This document shows positions 42,274-52,831 of a stretch of DNA of 64,000 bases, piece by piece. A model generated the notes under the pieces. That model ran no database searches and had not been told where the DNA came from. It was given only the letters and a program-made list of their open reading frames with translations. The DNA lies in the NCBI GenBank assembly GCA_947483075.1, contig CANKLE010000006.1, positions 101,616 to 165,615 of the forward strand. Direction: 5' to 3'. A program made the translations under genes and the position numbers. The stretch comes from Flavobacteriaceae bacterium (GTDB lineage: Bacteria; Bacteroidota; Bacteroidia; Flavobacteriales; Flavobacteriaceae). Position 1 is the stretch's first letter; each line of letters begins with the position of its first letter.

Positions 42274-42594
42274 ATGATTTACTATAACGTAACCGTCAAC
42301 ATACACGAAAGTGTCCACGACCAATGGATGCAATGGATGCAAGAAAAACACATCAAAGCCGTATTGGCCACCGGAAAATTTTCGGCGGCACGTATGGTAA
42401 AAGTTTTGGTCGAAGAGGAGCTGGGTGGACAAACCTATGCCATTCAATACACCACAGAAAGCAAGGAAATGTTAGAACGGTACTACCAAGAAGATGCGCC
42501 CCGTTTACGGGAAGAAGGGGCCCAACTCTTTGGCGATAAAATGTTGGCCTTTCGCACCGAATTGGCGCATATAGCCGATTTTTCTACCAAATAA
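42274..42594 (+). CDS. DUF4286 family protein
   Basis: A 106-aa soluble protein beginning M-I-Y-Y-N-V-T-V-N-I-H-E-S-V-H-D-Q-W-M-Q-W-M. This start and the later Y-A-I-Q-Y-T-T-E-S-K-E-M-L fit the DUF4286 family as I recall it, a ferredoxin-like small protein found widely in Bacteroidota next to ksgA. Function unknown. 28 bases before ksgA. Confidence 0.78.
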   Translation: MIYYNVTVNIHESVHDQWMQWMQEKHIKAVLATGKFSAARMVKVLVEEELGGQTYAIQYTTESKEMLERYYQEDAPRLREEGAQLFGDKMLAFRTELAHIADFSTK

Positions 42595-42622
42595 AGCAAG
42601 TAATTTCTGAAACAAAACACCG

Positions 42623-43423
42623 ATGGAAAAAGTAAAGGCCAAGAAACATTTAGGACAGCATTTTCTGAAAGACGAAAGCATTGCGCAAGCCATCGCCGAT
42701 ACTTTAACGCTCAAGGGATACGATACCGTTTTAGAAATTGGCCCCGGCATGGGAGTGCTCACCAAGTACTTGTTGCCCAAACCCATTACGACCTATGTGG
42801 TAGAAATAGATGCCGAATCGGTGGCCTATTTGCAAGAAAAATACCCGCAATTGCAGGGCAAAATCATTGATCAAGATTTTTTGAAATACGATTTTACACC
42901 CATTTTTCAAGACAAACCCTATGCCATTATTGGCAATTTTCCCTACAACATTTCTACTCAAATTGTGTTTCGCATGCTCGAAAATCGGAAGCAAATCCCC
43001 GAGTTTTCAGGCATGTTTCAGAAAGAAGTGGCCCAACGCATTTGCGAGAAAAAAGGCAGCAAAGTCTATGGTATTCTGTCGGTTTTAGTACAAGCCTTTT
43101 ACCATGCCGAGTATTTGTTTACCGTAAACGAAGACGTGTTTATTCCGCCGCCTAAAGTAAAATCGGGCGTATTGCGCCTCACCCGCAAGGAAAATTATAC
43201 GCTGCCTTGCAACGAAAAATTGTTTTTCACCGTAGTTAAAACGGCTTTCCAACAGCGCCGCAAAACACTTCGTAACAGTTTAAAAACATTAAATTTATCT
43301 GATAATTTGCGAGAAGATAGTATCTTTGACCTCCGTCCGGAGCAACTGGACGTAAATCAATTTATTGGACTAACTCAAAAAATAGCCTCCGATGGAATTT
43401 ATACTCAGCAAACAACTCATTAA
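42623..43423 (+). CDS. rsmA: 16S rRNA adenine dimethyltransferase (RsmA/KsgA)
   Basis: Dimethylates two adjacent adenines in the 3' hairpin of 16S rRNA during small-subunit assembly. The 266 aa show K-K-H-L-G-Q-H-F-L near the start, SAM motif I L-E-I-G-P-G-M-G (37-44), D-x-D, and the target-binding N105-F-P-Y. Its last 32 bases overlap the mgtE start in a different frame, an unusually long overlap for this genome, suggesting tight coupling. Confidence 0.96.
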   Translation: MEKVKAKKHLGQHFLKDESIAQAIADTLTLKGYDTVLEIGPGMGVLTKYLLPKPITTYVVEIDAESVAYLQEKYPQLQGKIIDQDFLKYDFTPIFQDKPYAIIGNFPYNISTQIVFRMLENRKQIPEFSGMFQKEVAQRICEKKGSKVYGILSVLVQAFYHAEYLFTVNEDVFIPPPKVKSGVLRLTRKENYTLPCNEKLFFTVVKTAFQQRRKTLRNSLKTLNLSDNLREDSIFDLRPEQLDVNQFIGLTQKIASDGIYTQQTTH

Positions 43424-44786
43424 ACAACTCGAGCAATTCATTCAAGAAAAGAATGATGATCAGCTCGAATTGTTGTTGAATGACTTGCACCACGCAGACA
43501 TTGCTGAGATTTTACAAGAACTTGATTTTGAAGAAGCAATTTACATCTTTAGGGTGTTGGATAGCGATAAAACCGCCGAGGTTTTATTAGAAATAGACGA
43601 AGACCTTCGGGAAGACATCTTAAATAAATTATCTCCCAAAGAAATTGCCGAAGAGCTCGATGAGCTCGACACCAATGACGCGGCTGATATTATCGCGGAA
43701 CTATCAAAAGGCCGTAAAGAAGAGGTAATTTCTGAACTTCTAGACGTAGAACATGCCAAAGACATTGTCGAGTTATTGCGTTACGACGAGGATACCGCGG
43801 GAGGAATCATGCATAAGGAGTTGGTGAAAGTCAACGAAAACTGGAGCGTGCTCACTTGCGTCAAAGAAATGCGTATTCAGGCCGAAAACATTTCGCGTGT
43901 TCATTCGATCTATGTGGTCGATGACGACGGGCGTTTGAAAGGGCGCTTGTCTTTAAAAGACTTATTGACAACTTCTACACGCACCCAAATTAGCGAGGTA
44001 TACATCCGAAAATTAAACTTTGTAAAGGTAGATGATGAAGATGTTGAGGTGGCCCGCATCATGCAAAAATATGACTTGGAAGCCATTCCGGTTGTAGATG
44101 AATTGGGCCGATTAGTAGGCCGAATTACCATTGACGACATCTTAGACGTTATTGAACAACGAGACACCGAAGACATCCACAAGTTCGGGGGTACCGAAGG
44201 ATTAGATCTGTCCTATACCAAAACCTCTTTGGGCGAATTGGTTCGTAAACGCGCGACTTGGTTGGTGATTCTTTTCTTGGGTGAATTGCTTACCGCATCA
44301 GCCATGGGGTATTACGATATAGAAATTCAAAAAGCAGTGGTATTGGCTTTGTTTGTGCCCTTGATTATTTCGAGCGGTGGAAATTCAGGATCACAAGCGG
44401 CATCCTTGATAATCCGCGCCATGGCGTTAAAAGAACTGCAGCTAAGTGATTGGTGGTATGTGATGAAAAAAGAAATTTTGTCGGGACTTTTACTCGGGTC
44501 AATCTTGGGAATAATCGGGTTTATACGCATCATGATTTGGCAAAAAACCGGCATTTATGATTATGGCCAATACTGGATGTGGATCGCCTTTAGCGTTTCG
44601 TGCTCCCTAGTCGTCATTGTGTTATGGGGAACATTATCGGGTTCACTAATCCCCTTTGTATTAAAACGAGTGGGATTAGATCCAGCTACGGCTTCGGCTC
44701 CTTTTGTGGCCACCATGGTAGACGTGACGGGCTTAATCATTTACTTTTCTATTTCTGCCCTCTTTTTAACCGGAAAGATATTGTAA
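43392..44786 (+). CDS. mgtE: Magnesium transporter MgtE
   Basis: Mg2+ channel of the inner membrane, gated by cytoplasmic Mg2+. The 464 aa have the acidic N domain of superhelical repeats ([13 protein letters not shown]), two CBS domains (about 140-260), then five transmembrane segments from about residue 280, with the conserved [10 protein letters not shown] pore motif near 330. The start M-E-F-I-L-S-K-Q lies inside ksgA; its resemblance to other flavobacterial MgtE starts supports it over later in-frame codons. Confidence 0.95.
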   Translation: MEFILSKQLIKQLEQFIQEKNDDQLELLLNDLHHADIAEILQELDFEEAIYIFRVLDSDKTAEVLLEIDEDLREDILNKLSPKEIAEELDELDTNDAADIIAELSKGRKEEVISELLDVEHAKDIVELLRYDEDTAGGIMHKELVKVNENWSVLTCVKEMRIQAENISRVHSIYVVDDDGRLKGRLSLKDLLTTSTRTQISEVYIRKLNFVKVDDEDVEVARIMQKYDLEAIPVVDELGRLVGRITIDDILDVIEQRDTEDIHKFGGTEGLDLSYTKTSLGELVRKRATWLVILFLGELLTASAMGYYDIEIQKAVVLALFVPLIISSGGNSGSQAASLIIRAMALKELQLSDWWYVMKKEILSGLLLGSILGIIGFIRIMIWQKTGIYDYGQYWMWIAFSVSCSLVVIVLWGTLSGSLIPFVLKRVGLDPATASAPFVATMVDVTGLIIYFSISALFLTGKIL

Positions 44787-44830
44787 ACAATATCCGCTGT
44801 TCTCCCGATTTGTCTTTCTAAACGATATCT

Positions 44831-45802
44831 ATGAACGTCAATACTGCGGCAATTAAAATCTTACATATAGACAGCAACCATTCCTATTTATGGAATGAAT
44901 TGACTGCTTTAGGCTTTAGCAATGTAGCAGATTATACTTCTTCAAAAGCCGAAATCATGCAGGTGATACACGAATACCAAGGCATTGTTATTCGCAGCCG
45001 CTTCCCCATCGACAAAGCATTTATTGATCGCGCCACCCAATTGCAATTCATTGCGCGTGTGGGAGCTGGCCTCGAAAGTATCGATTGTGAATATGCCCAA
45101 GAAAAAAACATCACCCTCATTGCCGCGCCCGAGGGCAACAGCAATGCTGTGGGGGAACATGCGTTAGGGATGTTGCTAAATTTATTCAACAACCTGAATC
45201 AGGCCAATGCGCAAATACGCCAAGGAGTTTGGCAACGGGAAGGAAACCGAGGCCATGAACTCGAGGGGAAAACCATCGGCATCATTGGTTATGGAAACAT
45301 GGGAAAATCTTTTGCCAAAAAATTGGCTGGATTTAACGTGAAGGTAATGTGCTATGATGTAAAAGAAAAGATAGGCGACAACTACGCCCAACAAGTTTCA
45401 CTCCAAGAACTGCAACAACAGGCCGATGTGCTGAGTTTGCATGTGCCTTGGACACCGCTCACGCATCAACTCGTAAACAAGGAATTTATCGCTGCTTTTG
45501 CCAAACCTTTTTGGCTCATCAACACCGCACGAGGTAAAAATGTGGTCACCGCCGATTTGGTAGACGCGCTAAAGTCAGGGAAAATTTTGGGAGCAGGCCT
45601 CGACGTCTTGGAGTTTGAGAAAAGTTCTTTCGAGAACTTGTTTCAGGATAATTCATCCGAAATTCCAGCCGCCTTTCAAGCCTTACTCGCCATGCCCAAC
45701 GTGCTGCTTTCTCCACACATTGCGGGTTGGACACACGAAAGCAACCTGAAATTGGCCCAAGTAATCGTGGCCAAAATAAAGGCAAAATACCAGGGTGAGT
45801 AG
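44831..45802 (+). CDS. D-2-hydroxyacid dehydrogenase (phosphoglycerate-dehydrogenase-like)
   Basis: NAD(P)-dependent oxidation of a D-2-hydroxyacid. The 323 aa include the Rossmann motif G-I-I-G-Y-G-N-M-G-K, the N-T-A-R-G segment with catalytic Arg, E in L-D-V-L-E-F-E, and the catalytic His in S-P-H-I-A-G-W. There is no C-terminal ACT domain, so it is the short form. Resembles SerA but could act on another hydroxyacid. 44 bases after mgtE. Confidence 0.87.
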   Translation: MNVNTAAIKILHIDSNHSYLWNELTALGFSNVADYTSSKAEIMQVIHEYQGIVIRSRFPIDKAFIDRATQLQFIARVGAGLESIDCEYAQEKNITLIAAPEGNSNAVGEHALGMLLNLFNNLNQANAQIRQGVWQREGNRGHELEGKTIGIIGYGNMGKSFAKKLAGFNVKVMCYDVKEKIGDNYAQQVSLQELQQQADVLSLHVPWTPLTHQLVNKEFIAAFAKPFWLINTARGKNVVTADLVDALKSGKILGAGLDVLEFEKSSFENLFQDNSSEIPAAFQALLAMPNVLLSPHIAGWTHESNLKLAQVIVAKIKAKYQGE

Positions 45803-45871
45803 AAAATCAAAAACCAATTTTTCGGGTTAAATTTCTCCCAAAATCAAACAAAATCACAATTGATTTCTGTG

Positions 45872-45879
45872 TATCTTTG
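45872..45879 (+). promoter_or_regulatory. TAnnTTTG -7 element of the bacilliredoxin gene
   Basis: TATCTTTG, 44 bases before the ATG. No -33 TTTG at standard spacing. Confidence 0.45.
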
Positions 45880-45922
45880 CTTCGATTTTTATACGAATTC
45901 GCTCAATCAAAAATAATATAGT

Positions 45923-46333
45923 ATGTATCCAGAAGAAATGGTCAATCCAATGAGAGCCGAACTTACCGATTCGGGCTTCGAAAACTTATACAGCGCAGCG
46001 GCTGTAGAGGCTGCGTTAAAAACCGAAGGTTCAACCTTGGTCGTTATAAATTCCGTATGTGGTTGTGCTGCACGAAATGCGCGCCCGGGAGCCAAAATGA
46101 GTGTAGTTGGGGCCAAAAAACCCGATCATTTGGTAACTGTTTTTGCCGGCGTTGACAAAGAAGCGGTAGACGCGGCTCGCCTACATATGTTTCCTTTTCC
46201 GCCATCCTCGCCTTGCATGGCCTTGTTTAAAAATGGCGAATTGGTGCACATGTTAGAGCGCCACCATATCGAAGGTCGTCCTGCCGAACTGATTGCCGAA
46301 AACCTTCAAGACGCCTACGCGGAGTTTTGTTAA
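45923..46333 (+). CDS. BrxA/BrxB family bacilliredoxin
   Basis: Thiol-disulfide protein that removes bacillithiol or similar low-molecular thiols from proteins. The 136 aa carry the diagnostic C46-G-C48 in S-V-C-G-C-A-A-R-N-A-R-P-G and the YphP/YqiW fold pattern (M-Y-P-E-E-M-V near the start, F-P-F-P-P-S-S-P-C late). Its own promoter and terminator make it monocistronic. Implies bacillithiol-type redox control in this organism. Confidence 0.92.
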   Translation: MYPEEMVNPMRAELTDSGFENLYSAAAVEAALKTEGSTLVVINSVCGCAARNARPGAKMSVVGAKKPDHLVTVFAGVDKEAVDAARLHMFPFPPSSPCMALFKNGELVHMLERHHIEGRPAELIAENLQDAYAEFC

Positions 46334-46353
46334 GCCCACAACAATCAAATCAC

Positions 46354-46380
46354 AACCACGCTACTCGCGTGGTTTTTTTA
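46354..46380 (+). terminator. Terminator of the bacilliredoxin gene
   Basis: AACCACGC-TACTC-GCGTGGTT followed by T-run. Confidence 0.88.
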
Positions 46381-46455
46381 TGGAGTAATGTTGCCCAATT
46401 CGACTTTTTAAGACAACAAACAAAATGCCTTTGTTTAACATTCGGCTGAGGCCCG

Positions 46456-46484
46456 TTTGGTGTTGAAATAAAACCGTATTTTTG
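46456..46484 (+). promoter_or_regulatory. Full Bacteroidota promoter before the TrhO-like gene
   Basis: -33 TTTG (46456-46459), 17-base spacer, -7 TATTTTTG (46477-46484), 33 bases before the ATG. Best complete promoter match seen in the window. Confidence 0.62.
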
Positions 46485-46517
46485 TACTCTATTTTTCTCA
46501 CTTAAACTGTTTATAGC

Positions 46518-47900
46518 ATGCAACTGTACAACACCTTAAGCGCAGAAGAAAGAGCCGAACTGATCGACCAAGCCGGTAAACAACGTCTCACGTTGTCTTT
46601 CTATGCGTATGCCAAAATTCAAGATCCTAAACAATTTAGAGACGCCCTATTTCTTGCCTGGAATTCCCTCGATGCCCTAGGAAGAATTTATGTCGCCCAC
46701 GAAGGCATCAACGCCCAAATGAGTGTGCCGGCCGAACACATCGAAGCGTTTCGGGAAACCTTAGAAGCTTATGATTTCATGCAAAACATTCGGTTGAATG
46801 TGGCGGTAGATCAGGACGATCATTCGTTTTTAAAACTCACCATCAAAGTGCGAGACAAAATTGTTGCCGACGGATTAAACGACGCAACCTTTGATGTGAC
46901 CAATATTGGCGTACACCTTAAAGCCAACGAATTCAACCAAATCTTAGAAGACCCCAACACCATTGTGGTCGATTTTAGAAATCACTACGAAAGCGAAATT
47001 GGGCATTTTAAAGGCGCCATTACGCCCGATGTAGAAACGTTTCGAGAAAGTTTGCCTATCATCCACGAACAATTAAAAGCACACAAAGAAGATAAAAATT
47101 TGGTGATGTATTGCACCGGCGGAATCCGTTGTGAGAAAGCTTCGGCCTATTTTAAACACCAAGGGTTTAAAAACGTATTTCAGTTAGAAGGCGGAATCAT
47201 CAATTATGCCAAACAAATCAAGGAAGAAAAGTTGGAGAGCAAATTTATTGGGAAGAATTTTGTGTTTGACCACCGTTTGGGGGAACGCATTACCGATGAC
47301 ATCGTGTCGCAATGTCACCAATGCGGGCAAGCCTGCGACAACCACACCAACTGCCTGAACGACGGCTGTCATTTGTTGTTCATTCAGTGCGATACCTGCA
47401 AAACAGCCATGGAAAATTGCTGCTCCCAAGAATGTTTATCTGTCACTCACTTGCCTTTGGCCGAACAAGTAAAACTAAGAAGCGGCAAACAAGTGGGCAA
47501 CAAAGTATTTCGCAAAGGCAAATCAGAGAAATTACTTTTCAAACATTCGGGAGAATTGTCAGACATTCCCTTGGCAAAAGCGCAACACAGCACCGATATC
47601 CGTCAGAAAATAAACACGAATCATCGAGAAAAAAAAGTGCTTTTGGGCAAAGTTGCCCATTATTATGTAAAAGCCAAAGTGGGCCTTTTTGAGCTAGAAA
47701 ATGAGCACCTCCATACGGGTGATACCTTGCTCATAGTAGGGCCAACAACTGGAAATGAAAAAGTAACGCTCACTAAAATGGCGGTAAACGGCCTCGAAAA
47801 TACGGTGGCCAAAACGGGAGATAAGGTAACTTTCGAAGTGCCTTTTCGTTTGCGATTATCGGATAAAGTTTATAAAATTCTACAGCAAGATTTGAATTAA
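46518..47900 (+). CDS. trhO: TrhO (YceA)-type tRNA uridine-34 hydroxylase with C-terminal U32/EF-Tu-like domain
   Basis: Rhodanese-family enzyme that hydroxylates U34 of certain tRNAs using oxygen. Residues 1-120 are the TrhO N-domain, 130-240 the rhodanese domain with catalytic C199 in V-M-Y-C-T-G-G-I-R-C, and 264-306 a zinc-like cluster (C-H-Q-C, C-D-T-C, C-C). TrhO is usually about 330-350 aa; this one has 460. The extra part (about 373-456) reads L-G-K-V-A-H-Y-Y-V-K, then G-D-T-L-L-I-V-G-P-T-T and D-K-V-Y-K-I-L. That matches the small beta-barrel domain at the C-terminus of U32 peptidase-family TrhP and of translation-factor-like proteins. The fusion call is inference. Confidence 0.86.
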   Translation: MQLYNTLSAEERAELIDQAGKQRLTLSFYAYAKIQDPKQFRDALFLAWNSLDALGRIYVAHEGINAQMSVPAEHIEAFRETLEAYDFMQNIRLNVAVDQDDHSFLKLTIKVRDKIVADGLNDATFDVTNIGVHLKANEFNQILEDPNTIVVDFRNHYESEIGHFKGAITPDVETFRESLPIIHEQLKAHKEDKNLVMYCTGGIRCEKASAYFKHQGFKNVFQLEGGIINYAKQIKEEKLESKFIGKNFVFDHRLGERITDDIVSQCHQCGQACDNHTNCLNDGCHLLFIQCDTCKTAMENCCSQECLSVTHLPLAEQVKLRSGKQVGNKVFRKGKSEKLLFKHSGELSDIPLAKAQHSTDIRQKINTNHREKKVLLGKVAHYYVKAKVGLFELENEHLHTGDTLLIVGPTTGNEKVTLTKMAVNGLENTVAKTGDKVTFEVPFRLRLSDKVYKILQQDLN

Positions 47901-48062
47901 AAATTGACCTCGAAAGCCCGTCAGACGGACCTTATTTCAGGAAACCGACTGCTGCCGATGGGGCAAAATATGCTGTTGAAACTTTAAAACTTTAATACTA
48001 TCTTTACGGTCAAATCGTTTTACGCATTGAAATCGCTCTTGTAGCGGTACTAGATATACACT

Positions 48063-49313
48063 ATGGCATGTACAAGTTGTTCGACCTCTACTGGTGGCGC
48101 ACCAAAAGGTTGTAAAAATAATGGGACTTGCGGCACCGATAGCTGCAACAAATTGACGGTATTTGATTGGTTGGCCAACATGAGTTTGCCCAACGGCGAA
48201 GCCCCTTTTGACTGCGTAGAAGTGCGGTTTAAAAATGGCCGAAAAGAATTTTACCGCAATACTGAAAAACTGAGTTTAAGCATTGGCGACATTGTAGCTA
48301 CCGAAGCCTCTCCCGGCCATGATATTGGTATCGTAACCCTGACAGGCGAATTGGTAAAAATTCAAATGAAGAAAAAAGGAGTAGCCGTTACCAGTCCTGA
48401 AATAGCTAAAATTTACCGCAAAGCTTCTCAAAAAGACATTGACATTTGGTCGGCTTCTAGAGACAAAGAAGAAGGCATGAAAGTGCGTGCCCGAGAACTG
48501 GCCATTGCCCAAAAGCTCGAAATGAAAATTTCGGACATTGAGTTTCAAGGCGACGGATCAAAAGCCACGTTCTACTACACGGCCAATGATCGGGTTGATT
48601 TTCGGCTATTGATTAAAGATTTTGCTAAAGATTTCAGCACGCGAATTGAGATGAAGCAAGTGGGTTTCCGTCAGGAAGCGTCTCGTTTGGGAGGCATTGG
48701 CTCTTGTGGCCGCGAATTGTGTTGCTCTACTTGGCTCACCGATTTTAGAAGTGTAAACACCTCGGCAGCGCGTTACCAGCAGTTGTCTTTGAATCCGCAA
48801 AAATTAGCGGGACAATGTGGCAAATTAAAATGCTGTTTAAACTACGAATTAGACACCTACTTGGATGCTTTGCAAGGCTTCCCCGATTTTGACACCAAAT
48901 TACAAACCGAAAAAGGTACTGCCGTTTGCCAAAAACAAGACATCTTCAAAGGCCTCATGTGGTTTGCCTATACCGATAATTTCGCGAATTGGCATGTGCT
49001 AAAAATTGAGCAGGTGAAGGAAATTCTAGCCGAAAATAAATTAAAAAATAAAGTTTCTTCGCTCGAAGATTACGCCTTAGAGGTTACAACAGAACCCGAA
49101 AAAGACTTCAATAACGCCATGGGTCAGGAAAGTTTGACGCGTTTTGATCAACCCAAAAGAAAGAAAAAGAACAACAAAAAACGCAAACCCAACGGAGAAA
49201 ATACGGCAGGGCAGCCAAACAACAACAACGCCAATAGGCCACGCCCGATTCAGCCCAATCAATCCAACCAACCTAAAATAACGCCGAATAACCGCAATGA
49301 AAATAAGCAATAG
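48063..49313 (+). CDS. ricT: PSP1/RicT-like regulatory protein
   Basis: Homologue of Bacillus YaaT (RicT), a part of an iron-sulfur complex that affects RNA processing and signalling. The 416 aa have a cysteine-rich start (M-A-C-T-S-C-S-T and C-G-T-D-S-C), the PSP1 C-terminal domain core (R-L-G-G-I-G-S-C-G-R-E-L-C-C and C-G-K-L-K-C-C-L-N-Y), then a low-complexity Asn/Pro/Gln/Lys tail from about residue 365. The last 17 bases overlap gldH, so the genes are coupled. The N-terminal and central cysteines are candidates for cluster binding. Confidence 0.9.
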   Translation: MACTSCSTSTGGAPKGCKNNGTCGTDSCNKLTVFDWLANMSLPNGEAPFDCVEVRFKNGRKEFYRNTEKLSLSIGDIVATEASPGHDIGIVTLTGELVKIQMKKKGVAVTSPEIAKIYRKASQKDIDIWSASRDKEEGMKVRARELAIAQKLEMKISDIEFQGDGSKATFYYTANDRVDFRLLIKDFAKDFSTRIEMKQVGFRQEASRLGGIGSCGRELCCSTWLTDFRSVNTSAARYQQLSLNPQKLAGQCGKLKCCLNYELDTYLDALQGFPDFDTKLQTEKGTAVCQKQDIFKGLMWFAYTDNFANWHVLKIEQVKEILAENKLKNKVSSLEDYALEVTTEPEKDFNNAMGQESLTRFDQPKRKKKNNKKRKPNGENTAGQPNNNNANRPRPIQPNQSNQPKITPNNRNENKQ

Positions 49314-49779
49314 GATTTGGATTATTGCAGCGGCCTTAGCCTTGGTTTCCTGCGATAAAAATCGTGTTTTTGACGAATACAAAGATGTCGGCACGGCTTG
49401 GCATCAGGATAGCCTTGTCGCATTTGATTTGCCCGCCTTAGAAGCCAAAAAGAAGTACAACATGTACCTCAATCTTAGAGACAACAACGAGTACCCCTTT
49501 AACAATATTTTTTTGATTGTAACGCTAGAGCAGCCCAACAAAATCAGTTTGGTAGATACGCTAGAATATGCCATGGCCAATCCCGACGGAAGCTTGTTGG
49601 GTGATGGATTTACCGATGTCAAAGAAAGCAAATTAACCTACAAACAGCAGCTAGTTGGTCAACCGGGACCTTACAAAGTAGTGATTCGTCAAGCCGTTCG
49701 TCAAACCGGAAAAATCACAGGGGTTACCGAGCTTCCGGGCATAACCGATGTGGGTTTTAGAATAGAAAAAACAGACTAA
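49297..49779 (+). CDS. gldH: Gliding motility lipoprotein GldH
   Basis: Lipoprotein required for gliding and T9SS function in Flavobacterium. The 160 aa begin M-K-I-S-N-R-I-W-I-I-A-A-A-L-A-L-V-S-C (lipobox, Cys19) followed by D-K-N-R-V-F-D-E-Y, and include Y-P-F-N-N-I-F-L-I-V, both GldH-typical. It overlaps ricT and is followed three bases later by the PBP1A gene, an arrangement I believe is common in flavobacteria. It supports the host assignment and fits the T9SS cargo proteins in this window. Confidence 0.92.
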   Translation: MKISNRIWIIAAALALVSCDKNRVFDEYKDVGTAWHQDSLVAFDLPALEAKKKYNMYLNLRDNNEYPFNNIFLIVTLEQPNKISLVDTLEYAMANPDGSLLGDGFTDVKESKLTYKQQLVGQPGPYKVVIRQAVRQTGKITGVTELPGITDVGFRIEKTD

Positions 49780-49782
49780 ATT

Positions 49783-52077
49783 ATGGCATTCTCATTTGAT
49801 TTTAACCAAGAACACGAACTCGGGTATTTCAAAAAACGCTTTTGGAAAATCTACTTTTATATCCTGGGCGGATTGACCTTATTTTTTCTATTTGCCTCTT
49901 GGGGACTATTTGGTTCCATGCCTTCGTTTGAAGATTTAGAAAATCCAGATTCCAATTTGGCTACCGAAATTATTGCGGCTGATGGCGTTACAATCGGAAA
50001 GTTTTACAACGAAAACCGCACGCCAATTAAATATGCCGATTTGCCCAAACATTTAGTGAATGCCTTGGTTGCCACCGAAGACGAGCGTTTTTATGAGCAC
50101 TCCGGAATAGATGGTCGGGGAACTTTACGCGCCGTATTGAGTTTGGGAACCAGCGGAGGAGCCAGCACCCTTACGCAGCAATTGGCCAAGTTATTATTTC
50201 ACGGAGAAGGCTCCCGATTTTTGCCGCTTCGCATCATTCAAAAAGCCAAAGAGTGGATCATTGCCATTCGTTTGGAGCGCCAATACACCAAAAACGAAAT
50301 CATTGCCATGTATTTTAACAAGGCTGATTTTGTAAATACCGCCGTGGGAATCCGGTCGGCAGCCAAGGTGTATTTTGGCAAAGAACCCCGCGATTTAACC
50401 ATACCCGAAAGCGCCATGCTAGTGGGAATGCTTAAAAACCCTTCTTTGTTTAATCCGATTCGCCGCCTAGAAAAGGTAACTGCCCGCAGAAATGTAGTCT
50501 TGGGCCAAATGGTGAAAAACGATTTTTTACCCGAAAACCAAAAAGAAGCACTCGAAAAAGAACCCATTGTATTGCACTTTCAACCCGAAAGCCACACCGA
50601 CGGAATTGGCACTTATTTTCGTGAGTATTTGCGGGACTTCATGAAAAATTGGGTGAAGGAAAATAAAAAATCAGACGGGACCGAATACGACATTTACAAA
50701 GACGGGTTAAAGATTTACACCACCATTGATTCGCGCATGCAAACCTATGCCGAAGAAGCGGTTCAACAACATTTACCCAACTTACAAGCGGAGTTGGCGG
50801 CACAACAAAAAGAGAATAAAAACGCTCCCTTTGTGAATATATCCGATGCCGAAACCAAAAAACTGCTCGACAATGCCATGCGTGGATCAGAGCGATGGAG
50901 AAGCATGACGGCAGAAGAAAAATCAGAAGAAGAAATCATCAAGTCTTTTTCTGTAAAATCAAAAATGAAAGTATTCACCTGGAAAGGCGAACGCGATACC
51001 GTGATGACTCCTTTGGATTCGATACGGTACTACAAAAGTTTCTTGCAAACGGGAATGATGGCCATGGAGCCCAATACTGGACACATCAAAGTGTGGGTAG
51101 GCGGAATCAATTACAAGTATTTTCAATACGATCACGTAGGCCAAGGCGCGCGTCAAGTGGGTTCGACATTCAAACCATTTGTATACGCGACCGCCATTGA
51201 GCAACTCAATATGTCGCCCTGTGATTCGATCATAGACAGTCCGTTTATGATTCACAAAGGCCGCCACAATGTAACCGAAGATTGGGAGCCGCATAACTCC
51301 GACAACCAATACCGCGGCATGGTCACCCTGAAAAAAGCATTGGCGCTATCGATCAATACGATTTCAGCCAAATTAATAGACAAAGTAGGTCCAGAGGCGG
51401 TGGTAGAACTGACCCATAAATTGGGCGTGAAATCAGATATCCCTGCACAACCGGCCATTGCCTTGGGAGCGGTAGAAATTTCTGTACACGACATGGTGGC
51501 TGCCTACAGCACCTTTGCCAATGAAGGGGTTTACATCAAACCGCAATTCATCTCCCGCATCGAAGACAAAAACGGAGTAGTGATCTACGAACCCAGTACA
51601 GAATCTCATGATGTATTAAATAAAGACATTGCCTTTGCTGTAATCAAATTGTTAGAAGGCGTTACCGAAGGCGGTTCGGGAGCTCGTTTGCGCACCGAAG
51701 GAGGAGGAAACGGCTACAACCGCGTAACAGGCTATCCGTACGTGTTTACCAATCCGATTGCGGGAAAAACAGGGACTACCCAAAACCAGTCAGACGGTTG
51801 GTTCATGGGTATGGTCCCCAATTTAACCGCGGGAGTTTGGGTGGGTTGTGAAGACCGTTCGGCACGATTTAAAGGAATTACCTATGGCCAAGGTGCCACC
51901 GCAGCTTTACCAATATGGGCTTTGTTTATGAAAAAATGTTACGCCGACGAAACATTAACCGTCTCCAAAACTGATTTTGAACGCCCTGCTAATTTGTCCA
52001 TAAAAGTAGATTGTTATGCTCCGCCCGTAAAAGATACGGTAGCCGCCGAACAAAATACGGAGGAAATAGGCCTGTAA
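49783..52077 (+). CDS. Class A penicillin-binding protein 1A
   Basis: Bifunctional peptidoglycan glycosyltransferase/transpeptidase of the inner membrane. The 764 aa have one N-terminal TM (about 24-45), the GT51 domain with catalytic E99 in [10 protein letters not shown], and the transpeptidase with S461-T-F-K464, the S-x-N equivalent in A-L-S-I-N-T-I-S, and K662-T-G-T. All catalytic motifs are intact. Three bases after gldH, so probably one operon ricT-gldH-PBP1A. Confidence 0.95.
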   Translation: MAFSFDFNQEHELGYFKKRFWKIYFYILGGLTLFFLFASWGLFGSMPSFEDLENPDSNLATEIIAADGVTIGKFYNENRTPIKYADLPKHLVNALVATEDERFYEHSGIDGRGTLRAVLSLGTSGGASTLTQQLAKLLFHGEGSRFLPLRIIQKAKEWIIAIRLERQYTKNEIIAMYFNKADFVNTAVGIRSAAKVYFGKEPRDLTIPESAMLVGMLKNPSLFNPIRRLEKVTARRNVVLGQMVKNDFLPENQKEALEKEPIVLHFQPESHTDGIGTYFREYLRDFMKNWVKENKKSDGTEYDIYKDGLKIYTTIDSRMQTYAEEAVQQHLPNLQAELAAQQKENKNAPFVNISDAETKKLLDNAMRGSERWRSMTAEEKSEEEIIKSFSVKSKMKVFTWKGERDTVMTPLDSIRYYKSFLQTGMMAMEPNTGHIKVWVGGINYKYFQYDHVGQGARQVGSTFKPFVYATAIEQLNMSPCDSIIDSPFMIHKGRHNVTEDWEPHNSDNQYRGMVTLKKALALSINTISAKLIDKVGPEAVVELTHKLGVKSDIPAQPAIALGAVEISVHDMVAAYSTFANEGVYIKPQFISRIEDKNGVVIYEPSTESHDVLNKDIAFAVIKLLEGVTEGGSGARLRTEGGGNGYNRVTGYPYVFTNPIAGKTGTTQNQSDGWFMGMVPNLTAGVWVGCEDRSARFKGITYGQGATAALPIWALFMKKCYADETLTVSKTDFERPANLSIKVDCYAPPVKDTVAAEQNTEEIGL

Positions 52078-52088
52078 AAAGAACGCAC

Positions 52089-52787
52089 ATGATTAACAAA
52101 AAAGTAGCTTCTGTTGAGCATGCACTTCAAGGAATTGAAAACAGCATGACTCTTCTTATAGGGGGATTTGGCCTTTGTGGCATACCCGAAAACAGCATTG
52201 CCGAATTGGTAGCCAAAAAAGTTATGCACCTCACCTGTATTTCTAATAATGCTGGAGTAGATGATTTTGGCTTGGGCTTGTTGTTGCAACACAAACAAAT
52301 CAAAAAAATGATTTCTTCCTATGTGGGTGAAAACGCCGAATTTGAGCGCCAAATGCTCTCAGGAGAATTAGAAGTCGAATTAATTCCGCAAGGCACTTTG
52401 GCCGAGCGCTGCCGAGCTGCCCAAGCAGGAATCCCCGCTTTTTTTACGCCAGCAGGCTTCGGAACCGAAGTGGCCCAAGGCAAAGAAACACGTGAATTTA
52501 ACGGAAAAATGCACGTCATGGAGCACGCATTCAAGGCCGACTTTGCCATTGTTAAAGCCTGGAAGGGAGACACAGCCGGCAATTTAATTTTTAAAGGGAC
52601 TGCCCGTAATTTCAATCCGAGTATGTGTGGTGCGGCAAAAATTACAGTTGCCGAGGTAGAAGAATTGGTCGAAGCGGGCACCTTAGATCCGAATCAAATA
52701 CACATTCCTGGGATTTTAGTGCAACGAATTTTTCAAGGAAAAACTTTTGAAAAACGAATTGAACAACGCACAGTTAGAACCCGATAA
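52089..52787 (+). CDS. scoA: 3-oxoacid CoA-transferase subunit A
   Basis: Alpha subunit of a succinyl-CoA:3-ketoacid or acetoacetate CoA-transferase. Start chosen at the ATG 52089 (M-I-N-K-K-V-A-S) because the longer frame from 52011 overlaps the PBP gene and adds 26 unrelated residues; 232 aa. Shows [11 protein letters not shown] (about 25-35), N-N-A-G-V-D-D-F-G, and [13 protein letters not shown]. Works with the next gene in ketone-body or acetoacetate use. Confidence 0.93.
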   Translation: MINKKVASVEHALQGIENSMTLLIGGFGLCGIPENSIAELVAKKVMHLTCISNNAGVDDFGLGLLLQHKQIKKMISSYVGENAEFERQMLSGELEVELIPQGTLAERCRAAQAGIPAFFTPAGFGTEVAQGKETREFNGKMHVMEHAFKADFAIVKAWKGDTAGNLIFKGTARNFNPSMCGAAKITVAEVEELVEAGTLDPNQIHIPGILVQRIFQGKTFEKRIEQRTVRTR

Positions 52788-52831
52788 CACAGGAAACACC
52801 CCAAATTTTCAACATTCCAAATTAGATAAAT

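Noticed and set aside
52011..52088. Longer start for CoA-transferase subunit A
   Set aside because: It lies within the PBP1A gene and adds residues unlike the family; the ATG at 52089 gives the normal N-terminus.
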